A stretch of 64,000 nucleotides of DNA, from positions 1-64,000 of the forward strand of contig NZ_JADEWL010000007.1 of the NCBI RefSeq assembly GCF_015207665.1, read 5' to 3'. Within the stretch, counting starts at the first letter, position 1, and each line of letters opens with the position of its first letter. This stretch comes from Plectonema cf. radiosum LEGE 06105. Lineage in GTDB: Bacteria; Cyanobacteriota; Cyanobacteriia; Cyanobacteriales; Nostocaceae. The notes beneath the pieces were generated by a model. That model made no database searches. It was not told the origin of the DNA and saw nothing but the letters and a program-made list of their open reading frames with translations. Position numbers and translations under genes: made by a program. Shown piece by piece: positions 52,990 through 62,989 of this stretch.

Positions 52990-54092
52990 ATCAGAGACTG
53001 CGATCGCTGTATTTCACTAGTTTGGTCGATGACTTGTTCGACTTTACTAAAAAATGCCTCTTCCGAAAAATTGGCTACAGCATGATTGCGGATGTTATCG
53101 TAATTCCAATAGATTTCCCTGGCTTCTAATAATGCGGTTTGTAGAGAATCAGGTGTTTGCCTTTTGAAAAAGACTCCTGTTTTACCAGGTACCTGAGTAT
53201 CTAAAACTCCTCCGGCTCCGAAAGCTACTACTGGTGTTCCACTAGCATTTGCTTCTACCGGAACCAATCCGTAATCTTCTAAGGCTGCAACTATTACTGA
53301 TTTTGCCTTAGAAAACAATTGGGTACGTTCTAAATCTGATACGTGACCCACAAATTCGATATTTTTCAAAGCTTTTGATTGTAAGCGTTCTTTTTCTGGA
53401 CCGTCACCTGATATTTTGAGATGCCATCCCAGCCAGTTAAAAGCTTCTACTATTATATCAAGTCGTTTGTAACCGATCATTCTTGCAGATGCAAGAAAAT
53501 AATCATCTTTGGAATCTGAATAAACAAATTTACTCGTATCAATCGGGTAGTTAATAACTATTGCTTTTTTACCATAAGTACTTTTGATCCGTCGTGCAAC
53601 AACACTAGAATTCGCAATGTACAGGTCTGGTTCTTGTGCATAAGTTAAGTCTACATTTCTCATCAACTGAAAAACTTTCTCAATTAATGGAGCAAAGTAC
53701 TGATAGTCAGCATATTCTCTTAAATAAGTTTCTGTATCCCAAAGAAAACGAGTCACATTATGACAAAAGCAAATATGCCGTGCTTTGGGGCTTTTTCGTA
53801 CAGCTTTGGCAAAGCTAGTACTACTACTAATAATTAAATCATATTCTTGTAAATCTAAAGCCCTAAAAGCAGGAAAATACAAAGGAGCCATGAGGCGAAA
53901 GTATTTTGCAGCACCAGGAATATTTTGTAAGTAAGTCGTGTTGACTATCCGTTCACCTAGGTCAATAGTTTTTTGAGCATCGTATAAAGATGTAAAAATA
54001 TCAGCTTCAGGAAAACGTTTACAAAGCAATTCAAATACTCGTTCTGCGCCACCTTTTTGGGTTAAATAATCATGGACTAAAGCAACTTTCAT
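52983..54092 (-). CDS. Glycosyltransferase family 4 (HEP cluster)
   Basis: 369 residues from the ATG at 54092 (MKVALVHDYLTQKGGAERVF), which has an agggа-like Shine-Dalgarno 6 nt upstream; an ATG at 54125 adds 11 residues. GT-B fold with PDLYIANSSVVARRI, SARMIGYKRLDIIVEAFNWL and the donor-site ALEDYGLVPVEANASGTPVVAFG (E-x7-E). Second GT of the upstream half of the cluster; it overlaps the kinase gene, implying coupled translation. Confidence 0.92.
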   Translation of the reverse strand: MKVALVHDYLTQKGGAERVFELLCKRFPEADIFTSLYDAQKTIDLGERIVNTTYLQNIPGAAKYFRLMAPLYFPAFRALDLQEYDLIISSSTSFAKAVRKSPKARHICFCHNVTRFLWDTETYLREYADYQYFAPLIEKVFQLMRNVDLTYAQEPDLYIANSSVVARRIKSTYGKKAIVINYPIDTSKFVYSDSKDDYFLASARMIGYKRLDIIVEAFNWLGWHLKISGDGPEKERLQSKALKNIEFVGHVSDLERTQLFSKAKSVIVAALEDYGLVPVEANASGTPVVAFGAGGVLDTQVPGKTGVFFKRQTPDSLQTALLEAREIYWNYDNIRNHAVANFSEEAFFSKVEQVIDQTSEIQRSQSLIC

Positions 54093-54239
54093 GTTGTTCC
54101 CTATAAAATTACACTTCGACCGCAAGCAAGAAAAAAAACTTAATTTGGAAAGTGTTTTTTACATTTAAATCCTGAATAATTATTACTGTTTTTTGTTTAT
54201 TTAATAAATGATTTTTACTACCAATGGCAATAGATAAAT

Positions 54240-55001
54240 TTAATCTTTAAAAAATATTTCGTGACTGGAAAACATTGCTTGCTTCAAGCTAGAAGGTAAA
54301 TTTGGGGTTTGTGAATTGTAGACTGCAATTGCTTGATGTTTTGTTTCTTTAAAATTGCCAATAAACAAGCGATAAGCTTTACTTTTTTTCTGCAAATATT
54401 TATGAGAAGATAAGGGATTTCGCCACAACATCCAAATCGGATATTGTAAAAGTTCTATAGGCATTTTAGAAGCTTTAATCGCACTGTCAACTAAAGAGTA
54501 AGTTGCTTCATGATCTGGATGTCCATCGTGATGATGAGGAACGTAAACTTCTTGCGGTTCAAAAGATTGAATAATTTCAACTAATTTATTAATTAATAAG
54601 TTCCGTTGTTCGGGAGATAATTGAGCTAGGCTTCCATCGGCTGCACCGAGGAATTGCGTTTGCGATGGTTGAATACCCAAAATATTCAAAGCGCTTGATG
54701 CTTCTTGTTGACGGTATTCGATAATATTTTCTGGTTCAATCCAATTTGGTCTACCATAACGTCCATCTGTGAGGAACACTACTTTGACTGGTATTCCTTG
54801 GGAACGCTTCAGGGCGATCGCTCCTCCACAACCGATAGTTTCGTCATCCTGGTGGGGAGAAAAGACTATGGCTGGCTTGTTACTCACCTCGATAGGTTTG
54901 CTTTTAAAACGTAAAAGCCAATTGTAATGTACATTATAATTAGTATCTCTAAGTGCGGCTCCTAAACTAATTCGCAATTGATTTAAAGACAGTTTAAACA
55001 T
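54240..55001 (-). CDS. PIG-L family deacetylase
   Basis: 253 residues. The zinc-binding signature AIVFSPHQDDETIGCGGAI (HxDDE form) and YVPHHHDGHPDHEA (distal His) are intact. PIG-L enzymes remove acetyl groups from GlcNAc-containing lipids and glycoconjugates, so it may deacetylate an amino sugar in the HEP precursor. It overlaps the upstream glycosyltransferase by 8 bp. Confidence 0.9.
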   Translation of the reverse strand: MFKLSLNQLRISLGAALRDTNYNVHYNWLLRFKSKPIEVSNKPAIVFSPHQDDETIGCGGAIALKRSQGIPVKVVFLTDGRYGRPNWIEPENIIEYRQQEASSALNILGIQPSQTQFLGAADGSLAQLSPEQRNLLINKLVEIIQSFEPQEVYVPHHHDGHPDHEATYSLVDSAIKASKMPIELLQYPIWMLWRNPLSSHKYLQKKSKAYRLFIGNFKETKHQAIAVYNSQTPNLPSSLKQAMFSSHEIFFKD

Positions 55002-56202
55002 ATGTTAATAAATCTTTTTTTATACCTTGTTGTAACATGATTTTTTCAATGGTTTCTCGATACACCTGAGCAAATCTATCTCTGGTATGATTTTTTCGGA
55101 CAAACTCCCAAGATTTTCTGGCCATTTGTTCAAGTTGTGATGGATTTAAACTAGAAATATTCTGAATACTCTGTTTAATTTCTTCGACAGTATTTTCTTT
55201 TAAAATAACTCCATAATCATCGCTAACATCTACACTTGATTCATAACTAACAATGGGAATTAAACCTGTATGCATACAATTTATAACGCATCCGCCACCA
55301 CCTTCGGAGCATGTTGGATAAACAATTCCTAGACAACTATTAACAATGTCTATAAATTTTTGCGAGTTCACATCAACCCAACCAATTGTATGAATATTCG
55401 GAGTTTGATAAAGTTCTTGATAAAAAGCTGTTTTAAAATCGTCTTCTCGTTCAATTGGTCCGCAAATAGTTAAATTGTAATCTGGCATTTGGGAAAAGGC
55501 ATCTAAAAGTAAGTCTAATCCTTTGTGAACCAAACCACCGCTACCAAACCAAAGAAAGTTTTTCCGACAAGCTGCAAAATCTTTATCTTCAGGAAAAGGA
55601 TAAAGCCTTGGAGCAGAAATAGGAATTCGATACAGGGGTTTATTTGCGTATTTAAATGTGTTTAGAGTAAACTCGTTACCAAGAACTGTCGCGCAATCGG
55701 CGTATTCGATGGCTTGATTTGGTTGCTCGAATCTTTTCGGACTTAAAGTAATGCCGCGTCGTTGCTGTAATCTTAATAATCTATTTGCTTCAGCAGCATT
55801 GTGGAATAAAATATGCGCTGTATCGGAATGAAATATTTTTAGACAATCTTTATTCAGAAAGGGTACACATCTTTGTAAGTTCCAACGTGTTTCAATAAAA
55901 AACGTATAATCTTTGCTCGGAAGAAATACATCGTTATAAAACCATATAACATCAACGTTGTAGCCGAAGTCTAAAAAAGTTTTAGCCATTTGCAAGCATT
56001 CCCAATGTTGAGTATGGGAAGTTGGAACGGGTTCACCTGGTTTCAAAGTAAATGGATTGACAACGTAAGAAATAAGTACGTTTCCAATTGCTGGTTTATC
56101 TGGTTGAATTGAAACCATACGCCGTCTTTCGAGACGACCTTGGATTCTATCTGCGACTACACTAATATTATCTGCTACGCGCTTAACTAAATTGGTTTGC
56201 AT
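54994..56202 (-). CDS. GT-B glycosyltransferase (HEP cluster)
   Basis: 402 residues. The C-terminal domain has WFGSGGLVHKGLDLLLDAF and PTCSEGGGGCVINCMHTGL (a GT4-like donor loop with the acidic pair); the N-terminal half is divergent. No membrane helix. Probable sugar transferase for HEP; family assignment is looser than for the other GTs. Confidence 0.8.
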   Translation of the reverse strand: MQTNLVKRVADNISVVADRIQGRLERRRMVSIQPDKPAIGNVLISYVVNPFTLKPGEPVPTSHTQHWECLQMAKTFLDFGYNVDVIWFYNDVFLPSKDYTFFIETRWNLQRCVPFLNKDCLKIFHSDTAHILFHNAAEANRLLRLQQRRGITLSPKRFEQPNQAIEYADCATVLGNEFTLNTFKYANKPLYRIPISAPRLYPFPEDKDFAACRKNFLWFGSGGLVHKGLDLLLDAFSQMPDYNLTICGPIEREDDFKTAFYQELYQTPNIHTIGWVDVNSQKFIDIVNSCLGIVYPTCSEGGGGCVINCMHTGLIPIVSYESSVDVSDDYGVILKENTVEEIKQSIQNISSLNPSQLEQMARKSWEFVRKNHTRDRFAQVYRETIEKIMLQQGIKKDLLTYV

Positions 56203-56365
56203 AAATACCCCTGGGAAAACTCTATTAAATTTTAACTAACTAAGAGAAGTGGAGTGAAGGATATTTAATCTTTTAATTAACAAAAATCCTTCACTACCCA
56301 AATTATTTATTCTCTACTACTTCGGTCAACTTATTAGATAATCCATGATATGTTTGGTGGTTATT

Positions 56366-57679
56366 TTATCTAGCTAGTGCCAAAGTTTTGCTGTTGGCAA
56401 ATGTTGTATTTTGTTCTTCCCGTAACTTGTCGCAAAGTCTATCTTGTGGTAGTTCTACATCATCGTAGGTAAGAACTTGGTCTTTGACAATATCTTGCTT
56501 TAAACGGCATCCTTCTGCTAGACCCATTGGGAGTAGATTTTGTTCGCGAACAATTTCGGAATTTTCGCATTGACCGTAGGTCATGTAGTACCCAATACCA
56601 TCAAGGGTATCACCAGCTTTGAGGTCAATTTTGGCAGTAGTTACCACATCGACTAAGGGGCCTCCCAAGGGAGAGATCACAGCGTCTTTAAATAGTACGG
56701 CTCTGGCTACTGATAAAGGTACTTCAAAATGGCATAAGTGATAAGGAGTATAAAAGCTGTAAAGAGGTCCTTCACCCAATTTATATAAATTCAGATAGTG
56801 CTGCTGTTTGGGGTCGTCGTGAGTTGCAAAAACGAATACTCCGGGACCGGGTTTAGCACCGACAACATAATCAACAATACCGCCAAGTTGCTTTAATTGT
56901 TCCACATCATACATCGAGGTCATTTCATCAACATGACCTTTAAAGTCGTATCCCAGCATTCCCCGTTGAGCAACTTTCATTCCCGTAGCGTTAGCAACAA
57001 TGGCTTGCTCAAAGGAAATTTTGCTTCCATCAGCGAAGCTAGTCACCATGTGAGGCTTTTGTCCCCAACGTTTAGCAAATGCTTCTTGAGTGGTAGGATT
57101 ACGATAGGGGTCTTGTAGCCCTTTGATGTTTCCACACAGCAACGGAGTTAAACCAATGCTCTTAACAAACCGATAAAGGTTCATTTCGACCCCCGGTTGG
57201 TCTCCGTCACAAGCTGAGAGGATAACTCCGGCTTTATCGGCATACACTTTCAAAATAGAACCGATAGTACCGTCAAGTTCCGCATTCATCATAATGATAT
57301 GCTTATGATGAGCGATGGCTTCCATGACAACGTGAGCGCCAAACTCGATCGCCCCAGTGACTTCAATAATTGCATCAATACCTTCAGCGCGACACAGCAA
57401 CATTGCATCTTCAGTTACTGCATATCCACCTTGTCTGATGACATCTTCCAAATCCGTAACACCGGAAATTTCTTTAACAGTTTCAATTCCGGCTTCTGTA
57501 TAAGCCCGTTTCGCAGCATCTATATTCCGGTTAGAAATTGCCACTAATTCCATTCCAGGAACCGAATTAGCAATTTGATTGGCAATTCCGCGACCCATAA
57601 AACCAGCACCAATCATTGCTACTTTTACCGGGTTTGCGGCTTCGGCGCGTGCTTGTAAAGCGCGGTCTACAATAATCAT
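56366..57679 (-). CDS. NAD(P)-dependent oxidoreductase with SAF domain (HEP cluster)
   Basis: 437 residues. The N-terminal Rossmann domain (VAMIGAGFMGRGIANQIAN) resembles homoserine dehydrogenase. A central domain (GDQPGVEMNLYRFVKSIGL, KGLQDPYRNPTTQEAFA) is followed by a C-terminal SAF-like region (KAGDTLDGIGYYMTYG). Members occur in polysaccharide clusters and probably make an unusual branched or deoxy sugar, but the reaction is not established. In my recollection it corresponds to alr2829 in the HEP island. Confidence 0.82.
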   Translation of the reverse strand: MIIVDRALQARAEAANPVKVAMIGAGFMGRGIANQIANSVPGMELVAISNRNIDAAKRAYTEAGIETVKEISGVTDLEDVIRQGGYAVTEDAMLLCRAEGIDAIIEVTGAIEFGAHVVMEAIAHHKHIIMMNAELDGTIGSILKVYADKAGVILSACDGDQPGVEMNLYRFVKSIGLTPLLCGNIKGLQDPYRNPTTQEAFAKRWGQKPHMVTSFADGSKISFEQAIVANATGMKVAQRGMLGYDFKGHVDEMTSMYDVEQLKQLGGIVDYVVGAKPGPGVFVFATHDDPKQQHYLNLYKLGEGPLYSFYTPYHLCHFEVPLSVARAVLFKDAVISPLGGPLVDVVTTAKIDLKAGDTLDGIGYYMTYGQCENSEIVREQNLLPMGLAEGCRLKQDIVKDQVLTYDDVELPQDRLCDKLREEQNTTFANSKTLALAR

Positions 57680-57788
57680 TAATTTAACTCCTGTTAGATA
57701 TTATATTTTTCTGAATCAAGGGAGTAGGCACTCAACATGACCGTTTTTCTCACTACTCCCTACTCACTTACAAGTCAGTAGGGAGTAA

Positions 57789-58340
57789 TTAGGAAGCACC
57801 ACCAACAGTCATCATTCTCATCAAAGGCCACTTCGTATCTTTTTCAGACATTTCAGTTGCTTCAAGAGGCCATTGGATGTTGAAAAATGGGTCATCATAG
57901 CGTAAACCCTTTTCGTATCCGGGGGTATAAAATTCACCTACCATATACATAACTTCACAGCCATCGGTTAGTGCTTGATAGCCGTGAGCAAACATTTCTG
58001 GTACATACAAAGCACGATGATTGTCTGCTGTTAATTCCACACCGAAATGTTGTAAATAAGTAGGAGATTCAGGACGCATATCAATAATTACGTCATAAAT
58101 AGCACCTTTTGTGCAGCGAATTAACTTTGTTTCTGCGGCTGGAGCTACTTGATAGTGCATTCCCCGTAAAGTACCTTTCTTATGGTTAAAGGATAAATTA
58201 CATTGGGCAACTGTTGACTTTAAACCATGTGCTTCGAGTTCTTGAGCGCAGAAAGTACGAGCAAAGAAGCCACGAGTATCGTGTTTTTCTTCTAAGTCGA
58301 TCATGTAAGCTCCTTGCAGTTCAGTTTCGGTAAAAATCAT
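57789..58340 (-). CDS. rfbC: dTDP-4-dehydrorhamnose 3,5-epimerase-like (RmlC/RfbC)
   Basis: 183 residues of the RmlC cupin. GTLRGMHYQ carries the active-site His, followed by KLIRCTKGAIYDVIIDMRP and FAHGYQALTDGCEVMYMV; catalytic Tyr/His positions are present. The family epimerises C3 and C5 of 4-keto-6-deoxy nucleotide sugars. In this cluster, whose nucleotidyltransferase makes CDP-glucose, it may act on a CDP-linked sugar instead of dTDP. Confidence 0.88.
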   Translation of the reverse strand: MIFTETELQGAYMIDLEEKHDTRGFFARTFCAQELEAHGLKSTVAQCNLSFNHKKGTLRGMHYQVAPAAETKLIRCTKGAIYDVIIDMRPESPTYLQHFGVELTADNHRALYVPEMFAHGYQALTDGCEVMYMVGEFYTPGYEKGLRYDDPFFNIQWPLEATEMSEKDTKWPLMRMMTVGGAS

Positions 58341-58450
58341 GGCAACCTAATCAAAGAATAATTGTGTTTTGAGATATTATTTTTAGATATTTGGGTACGG
58401 TTATTTATCTTTCCGTACCCGTTTGATTTATGAGATGAAATATAGCTTTG

Positions 58451-59488
58451 CTATTTCTTAGCCCAGAAGAAATCTTTGTCAATTTGTTGCGTGCGAATCA
58501 AATACTCTAACTGTTTTAAACGAGTAAAACCTCTAGAGAAAAATATTTCCTCTGTCAGATCAATTTGACTAAACACATCAAATAATTGTTTAGCTCCCGA
58601 ACGTGCATCCCAATCGCATTTAAAGCCAGGTAAAATAGTATTGATTTTTTCAAAAGAAACTCGATAGCTACGGTTATCTGAACCACTATCGCCAAAGCTC
58701 AATTTACATCCAGGAAAGGCTTCAGCAACAAATTCAGCTATTTCCTTAACTCGATAATTATTATTCGTATCTCCGACGTTAAATATTTGGTTGTGTACAA
58801 TATCACGAGGAGATTCTATTGCACAAATAATTGCTTTAGAAATATCCAAGGCATGAACTAATGGTCTCCAAGGAGTACCATCGCTAGTCATTTTGATTTC
58901 TTTGGTAGTCCAGGCTAAACCTGCTAAATTATTTAAAACAATATCAAACCGCATTCTTGGAGAAGCACCGAAAGCTGTTGCATTCCGCATGAAGGTTGGG
59001 GAAAAATCATCGCTAGCAAGTGGTTTGACATCTCGTTCTACAAAGGTTTTACATTCTGCGTAAGCAGTTTGCGGATTAACCGGCGATTCTTCGGTAACAT
59101 CACCTTCCGTAGCAACACCATAAACACTACAGGAAGACATATACACGAAGCGACGGACACCCGCTTGTTTCGCTAGTTTGGCAAGACGAACCGAACCAGC
59201 ATGGTTGATATCGTAGGTAATATTTGGTGATAATTGTCCGGTAGGATCATTTGATAGTTCAGCCATGTGAACTATTGCTTCGACACCTTGTAAGTCTTCT
59301 ATAGTAATATGGCGAATATCTTTATTTAAAGTTTTAGCAGTAGTTTGGGTACCGTTGTACAACCAACCAACTTTGTAATAACCAGTGTCTACACCAATAA
59401 CTTCATGTCCTCGTTCCATTAACAAAGGAGCTAGCAAACAACCAAGATAACCTTCAGTACCAGTAACAAGAATTTTCATTGATTTCAA
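58451..59488 (-). CDS. NAD-dependent epimerase/dehydratase (extended SDR)
   Basis: 345 residues. The nucleotide-binding start is KILVTGTEGYLGCLLAPLL (GxxGxxG). YAECK is the active-site YxxxK with Ser/Cys upstream in YMSSCSVYG, and the substrate domain includes FNVGDTNNNYRV. It belongs to the extended SDR sugar epimerases. It could supply the 4,6-dehydratase or epimerase step after CDP-glucose, since no dedicated CDP-glucose 4,6-dehydratase is seen in the window. Confidence 0.88.
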   Translation of the reverse strand: MKSMKILVTGTEGYLGCLLAPLLMERGHEVIGVDTGYYKVGWLYNGTQTTAKTLNKDIRHITIEDLQGVEAIVHMAELSNDPTGQLSPNITYDINHAGSVRLAKLAKQAGVRRFVYMSSCSVYGVATEGDVTEESPVNPQTAYAECKTFVERDVKPLASDDFSPTFMRNATAFGASPRMRFDIVLNNLAGLAWTTKEIKMTSDGTPWRPLVHALDISKAIICAIESPRDIVHNQIFNVGDTNNNYRVKEIAEFVAEAFPGCKLSFGDSGSDNRSYRVSFEKINTILPGFKCDWDARSGAKQLFDVFSQIDLTEEIFFSRGFTRLKQLEYLIRTQQIDKDFFWAKK

Positions 59489-59528
59489 TACCTATGGATA
59501 ACTATTTAATGATTAACTTTTAAACCTA

Positions 59529-60746
59529 CTAGCAATTAACTGCTACTGATTTTAGATGTGCTTGTTCGGGAATTTCTGCGACTACAGCTTTACCAATTTC
59601 AATCGAAGAAGTAGCTGCTGGAGAAGGAGCATTGCACACATGAACGGAGTTTTGACCTTTGACAATCAAAAAGTCGTCTACTAATTTACCGTCATTCATC
59701 AAAGCTTGAGCGCGGACACCCGCATGGGTAGGAAGCACATCTTGCGATCGCACTTCGGGAATCAAGTTTTGCAAGCTTTTCACAAAGGCTGCTTTACTGA
59801 ATGATCGAATAATTTCTTTGATTCCTTCATCTGAGTGCTTTGCTGCTAGTTTCCAGAAGCCCGGATAACTCATCACTTCCGCAAAATCACGTAAATCAAA
59901 ATCTGTTTTCTTATAACCTTCACGCTTGAGACTAAGTACAGCGTTCGGTCCTGCGTGAACTGTACCGTCTATCATTCGGGTAAAGTGAACACCAAGAAAG
60001 GGAAAATCTGGATTAGGTACGGGATAAATTAAGCCCTTGACTAAATGACGTTTTTCTGGAGTTAATTCGTAATATTCTCCCCGGAAAGGTACAATTTTAG
60101 CTTGGGGATCGACATTACCTAATTTAGCTACACGGTCGGAATATAATCCAGCGCAGTTAATTACAAAACGAGTTTCAAAGCTACCATTATTGGTTTCTAA
60201 AACCTGGTTTTCACCGCTATTAACTATTTTCTGAACTTTGGTGTTAAATTTAATTTCACCACCTTGTTTTTCGATGATTTGGGCGTATTTCTGGCAAACT
60301 TGCTTATAATTTACAATACCAGTTGATGCTACCCAAATTCCTGCTACACTACTTACATGGGGTTCGATTTCTTTGACTTGTTCACTGGTAATTCTTTTTA
60401 CTTCTATACCATTTTCTAAACCTCGCTTGTAGAGGTTGTCCAAACGAGGCAGTTCTTGAGGAGAAGTTGCCACAATCACTTTACCGCATACTTCATGGTC
60501 GATATCGTGTTCTTGGCAAAACTGTACCATCGAACGACAACCTTCACGGGAAAATTTAGCTTTGAAACTACCAGGTTTATAGTAAATACCTGAATGAATA
60601 ACGCCGCTATTATTACCAGTTTGGTGAAACGCTACTTCCAACTCTTTTTCCAAAACTAAAATTCTTGCTTTTGGATAGCGTTTACCTAAAGCCATACTGG
60701 TAGAAAGACCGACTATACCCCCACCAACAATAATGAAATCATACAT
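59529..60746 (-). CDS. L-2-hydroxyglutarate oxidase-like FAD oxidoreductase
   Basis: 405 residues of the DAO/LhgO family: an FAD-binding N terminus, DFIIVGGGIVGLSTSMAL, ILVLEKE, NNSGVIHSGIYYKPGS, IGYVR-type substrate loop FPFLGVHFTRMIDG and the C-terminal FLIVKGQNSVHVCNAPSPAAT. In other bacteria the enzyme oxidises L-2-hydroxyglutarate. Its place inside a sugar-nucleotide cluster suggests that here it oxidises a sugar hydroxyl; that is inference. Confidence 0.85.
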   Translation of the reverse strand: MYDFIIVGGGIVGLSTSMALGKRYPKARILVLEKELEVAFHQTGNNSGVIHSGIYYKPGSFKAKFSREGCRSMVQFCQEHDIDHEVCGKVIVATSPQELPRLDNLYKRGLENGIEVKRITSEQVKEIEPHVSSVAGIWVASTGIVNYKQVCQKYAQIIEKQGGEIKFNTKVQKIVNSGENQVLETNNGSFETRFVINCAGLYSDRVAKLGNVDPQAKIVPFRGEYYELTPEKRHLVKGLIYPVPNPDFPFLGVHFTRMIDGTVHAGPNAVLSLKREGYKKTDFDLRDFAEVMSYPGFWKLAAKHSDEGIKEIIRSFSKAAFVKSLQNLIPEVRSQDVLPTHAGVRAQALMNDGKLVDDFLIVKGQNSVHVCNAPSPAATSSIEIGKAVVAEIPEQAHLKSVAVNC

Positions 60747-60880
60747 TTGTCAAATCGGCTCCCCTGTAACTAAAGTAATCAAAAAATTTACAATAATCAA
60801 TCTGAGTTTAGAAGTTAAAAGTTACAATTATGATACTTAATAATTAAAAACTCATAACTCATAATTATTTACCTAGTTAT

Positions 60881-61654
60881 TTACCAAACCTTCCAAGGAG
60901 CTTCGTTATTCTTCCAAAGGGTTTCTAAATAATTTTTATCTCGCAAAGTATCCATTGGTTGCCAAAAGCCATCATGTTTATAAGCTGATAACTGTTCCAT
61001 CTCAGCTAACTTTTCTAATGGTTCTTTTTCCCAAACTGTGGAATCACCTTGGATAAAATCAATGACTTGGGGTTCTAAGATAAAGAAGCCACCATTAATC
61101 CAAGCATTGTCTCCTTCTGGTTTTTCCCGGAAGCTGGTAATTTTAGTTTGCTCCTGTCCTAGAACAATTGCACCAAAACGTCCTGGTGGCTGTACTGCGC
61201 TTAAAGTTGCTAAAGATTGTTGTTCTTTGTGGAATTTTATCAGGTTAGTCACATTAACGTTACTAACACCATCACCATAGGTAAAGCAAAAAGTTTCGTT
61301 ACCAATATGTTCTTTGACTCGTTTTAATCGTCCACCCGTTAAGGTATTATCTCCTGTATCTACTAAGGTGACTCGCCAAGGTTCTGCATAACCAGAATGC
61401 ACGTTCATCTGATTAAACCGCATATCAAAGGTTACGTCGGACATATGTAAGAAGTAGTTAGCAAAATACTCTTTAATTACGTACCCTTTATAACCACAAC
61501 AGATAATAAAGTCATTAATACCGTGAGCGGAATAGATTTTCATGATGTGCCAAAGAATCGGCTTACCACCAATTTCTACCATTGGCTTCGGTCTAACGCT
61601 GGTTTCTTCACTTAAGCGTGTACCAAGACCTCCAGCCAAAATTACTGCTTTCAT
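60881..61654 (-). CDS. rfbF: Glucose-1-phosphate cytidylyltransferase
   Basis: 257 residues. The nucleotidyltransferase signature is [30 protein letters not shown] (quoted in part: [19 protein letters not shown]), with YGDGVSNVN metal site and the RfbF-specific [11 protein letters not shown]. It makes CDP-glucose from CTP and glucose-1-phosphate, the entry to CDP-deoxyhexoses. It is the first gene of the cluster, behind a 1.3-kb non-coding region. Confidence 0.93.
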   Translation of the reverse strand: MKAVILAGGLGTRLSEETSVRPKPMVEIGGKPILWHIMKIYSAHGINDFIICCGYKGYVIKEYFANYFLHMSDVTFDMRFNQMNVHSGYAEPWRVTLVDTGDNTLTGGRLKRVKEHIGNETFCFTYGDGVSNVNVTNLIKFHKEQQSLATLSAVQPPGRFGAIVLGQEQTKITSFREKPEGDNAWINGGFFILEPQVIDFIQGDSTVWEKEPLEKLAEMEQLSAYKHDGFWQPMDTLRDKNYLETLWKNNEAPWKVW

Positions 61655-62521
61655 AAAAACTGCCTCTAGTTTTTTCGGTAGATGATTGAATAGTTTTTTT
61701 TATGATTCATATAGAGAAAACCTATTTTTTTATTTTCTCAGTATATAATCTAACCGTATTTTTACTGTAAATTATAAAGACGAGATAAATATAGCTGTTT
61801 TCTCTATGAAAAAATCAAAAAGCTTGGTTTCATTAAAAGGTAGGCATCAAAAATAAATAATTTTACCAGAACAAAGCCTGTCAAATCACTTTGTTTAGTT
61901 TCATAAAGTTAAGACTAAATAAATTTATTTTCATAAAAAACTAATATGACAAAAGACCGAAATATTATTGATTAATTGCTGATAACTGTTACCCGGTAGT
62001 CGCCCCAATAGTTATCACATCAATTCCTATTAATTACGTATTTTTCTCTGGTAAGAATTTAAATTAAATCCTTTCTTTCTGCTTAAACTTACCTTTAAGG
62101 GCATTTTATCGTTAATTAACCTCATCTGTTGTACTTTTGCTCGCAAAATCAAAGAATAATCAACAAAGCAAAACCTATTTTAATTGCCGTTTTTATTCCT
62201 CACAATCTTCCTCTGAAATTTTGATATCAGTTACTCTCAACTACTCGTACTTTAGCTTTGTTTGATATTACAAATTTTACAGCCTTGATGAGGAACTAGT
62301 AGGTCGGAAAGACACAGTAGACAATATGCCATTCTTACATAACTGTGATGCAATTACAAACAACATCACCAGTAATAAATCATCATAAATCGAAGAATAT
62401 AGTAAATCTATCTAGTCAATTGACATCAGTAATATAACTGATTAACTATGAAAATATATATAAATTATTAGGTATTTGTATCAGTATTTTTCTGGTGATG
62501 AACAAGCAAAAGTTTAAGTTG

Positions 62522-62583
62522 AAAATGGCGATAGGCGTTCACCGCAGGTGCGGCTTAGCCTTGCCCGAAGGGATCGCCATTTT
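62522..62583. repeat. Hairpin repeat with an 11-bp perfect stem (HIP-like)
   Basis: aaaatggcgat (62522-62532) pairs with atcgccatttt (62573-62583), around an interior with smaller stems. It is the ggcgat...cttgcccgaaggg dispersed repeat type. It lies within a spurious 93-codon frame. Confidence 0.8.
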
Positions 62584-62645
62584 GATGTTTGGGATGCTGC
62601 TAATCAGTTCTGTTTATTCAACCATAAAGTGCTGTATTTATAATG

Positions 62646-62832
62646 AATCAGCGCGGATGCGATATTATAGCGGTTTTCAATTTGGTGTAATACAAATTTA
62701 CCTCACAAATTACGAATTATATTCACCCTGCCCAAAGCCTCCCCTCTCCGATGCCTTGGAGAGGGGAAGGGCGTGAGGTTTTAGTGTATTGGACTCAACT
62801 GAAATTTGCTATATTTCGCATCCGCGCTGATT
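62646..62832. mobile_element. Nested palindromic elements (outer inverted repeat around MITE copy B)
   Basis: Outer exact inverted repeat: aatcagcgcggatgcga (62646-62662) and tcgcatccgcgctgatt (62816-62832). Inside is MITE copy B, 62667-62814, whose minus strand starts atatagcaaatttcagttg and matches copy A for 42 bp. Copy B carries about 25 extra bases, including an aattacgaattat segment. The central hairpin loop is inverted relative to copy A. Confidence 0.8.
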
Positions 62833-62870
62833 AATTTAATTTAATTTAATTTAATTTAATTTAATTTAAT
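62831..62870. repeat. Pentamer microsatellite TTAAT x8
   Basis: Eight exact 5-bp units, directly following the outer palindrome. Could vary in length by slippage. Confidence 0.95.
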
Positions 62871-62989
62871 TGTTTTGAAATAAAATTAAAATATTACTTA
62901 CTTAATGTTAATTACGCAGTACAAATTATTAGCTTCTAATATACTTATAGCAGCTAACAACAAATAAAAATTGGATATCCGAACTATTT

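Larger units (their letters stand above)
61655..62989. other. 1.3-kb gene-poor region upstream of the HEP cluster
   Basis: No credible gene. An inverted repeat, tgataact (61980-61987) and agttatca (62010-62017), lies about 330 bp upstream of the first HEP gene and is a possible regulator site. The right third holds the hairpin repeat, nested MITE and pentamer repeat listed separately. No promoter motif is certain. Confidence 0.5.

Noticed and set aside
62495-62776. 93-codon open frame upstream of the HEP cluster
   Set aside because: Runs through a dispersed hairpin repeat and half of a MITE; the translation is repeat-derived.
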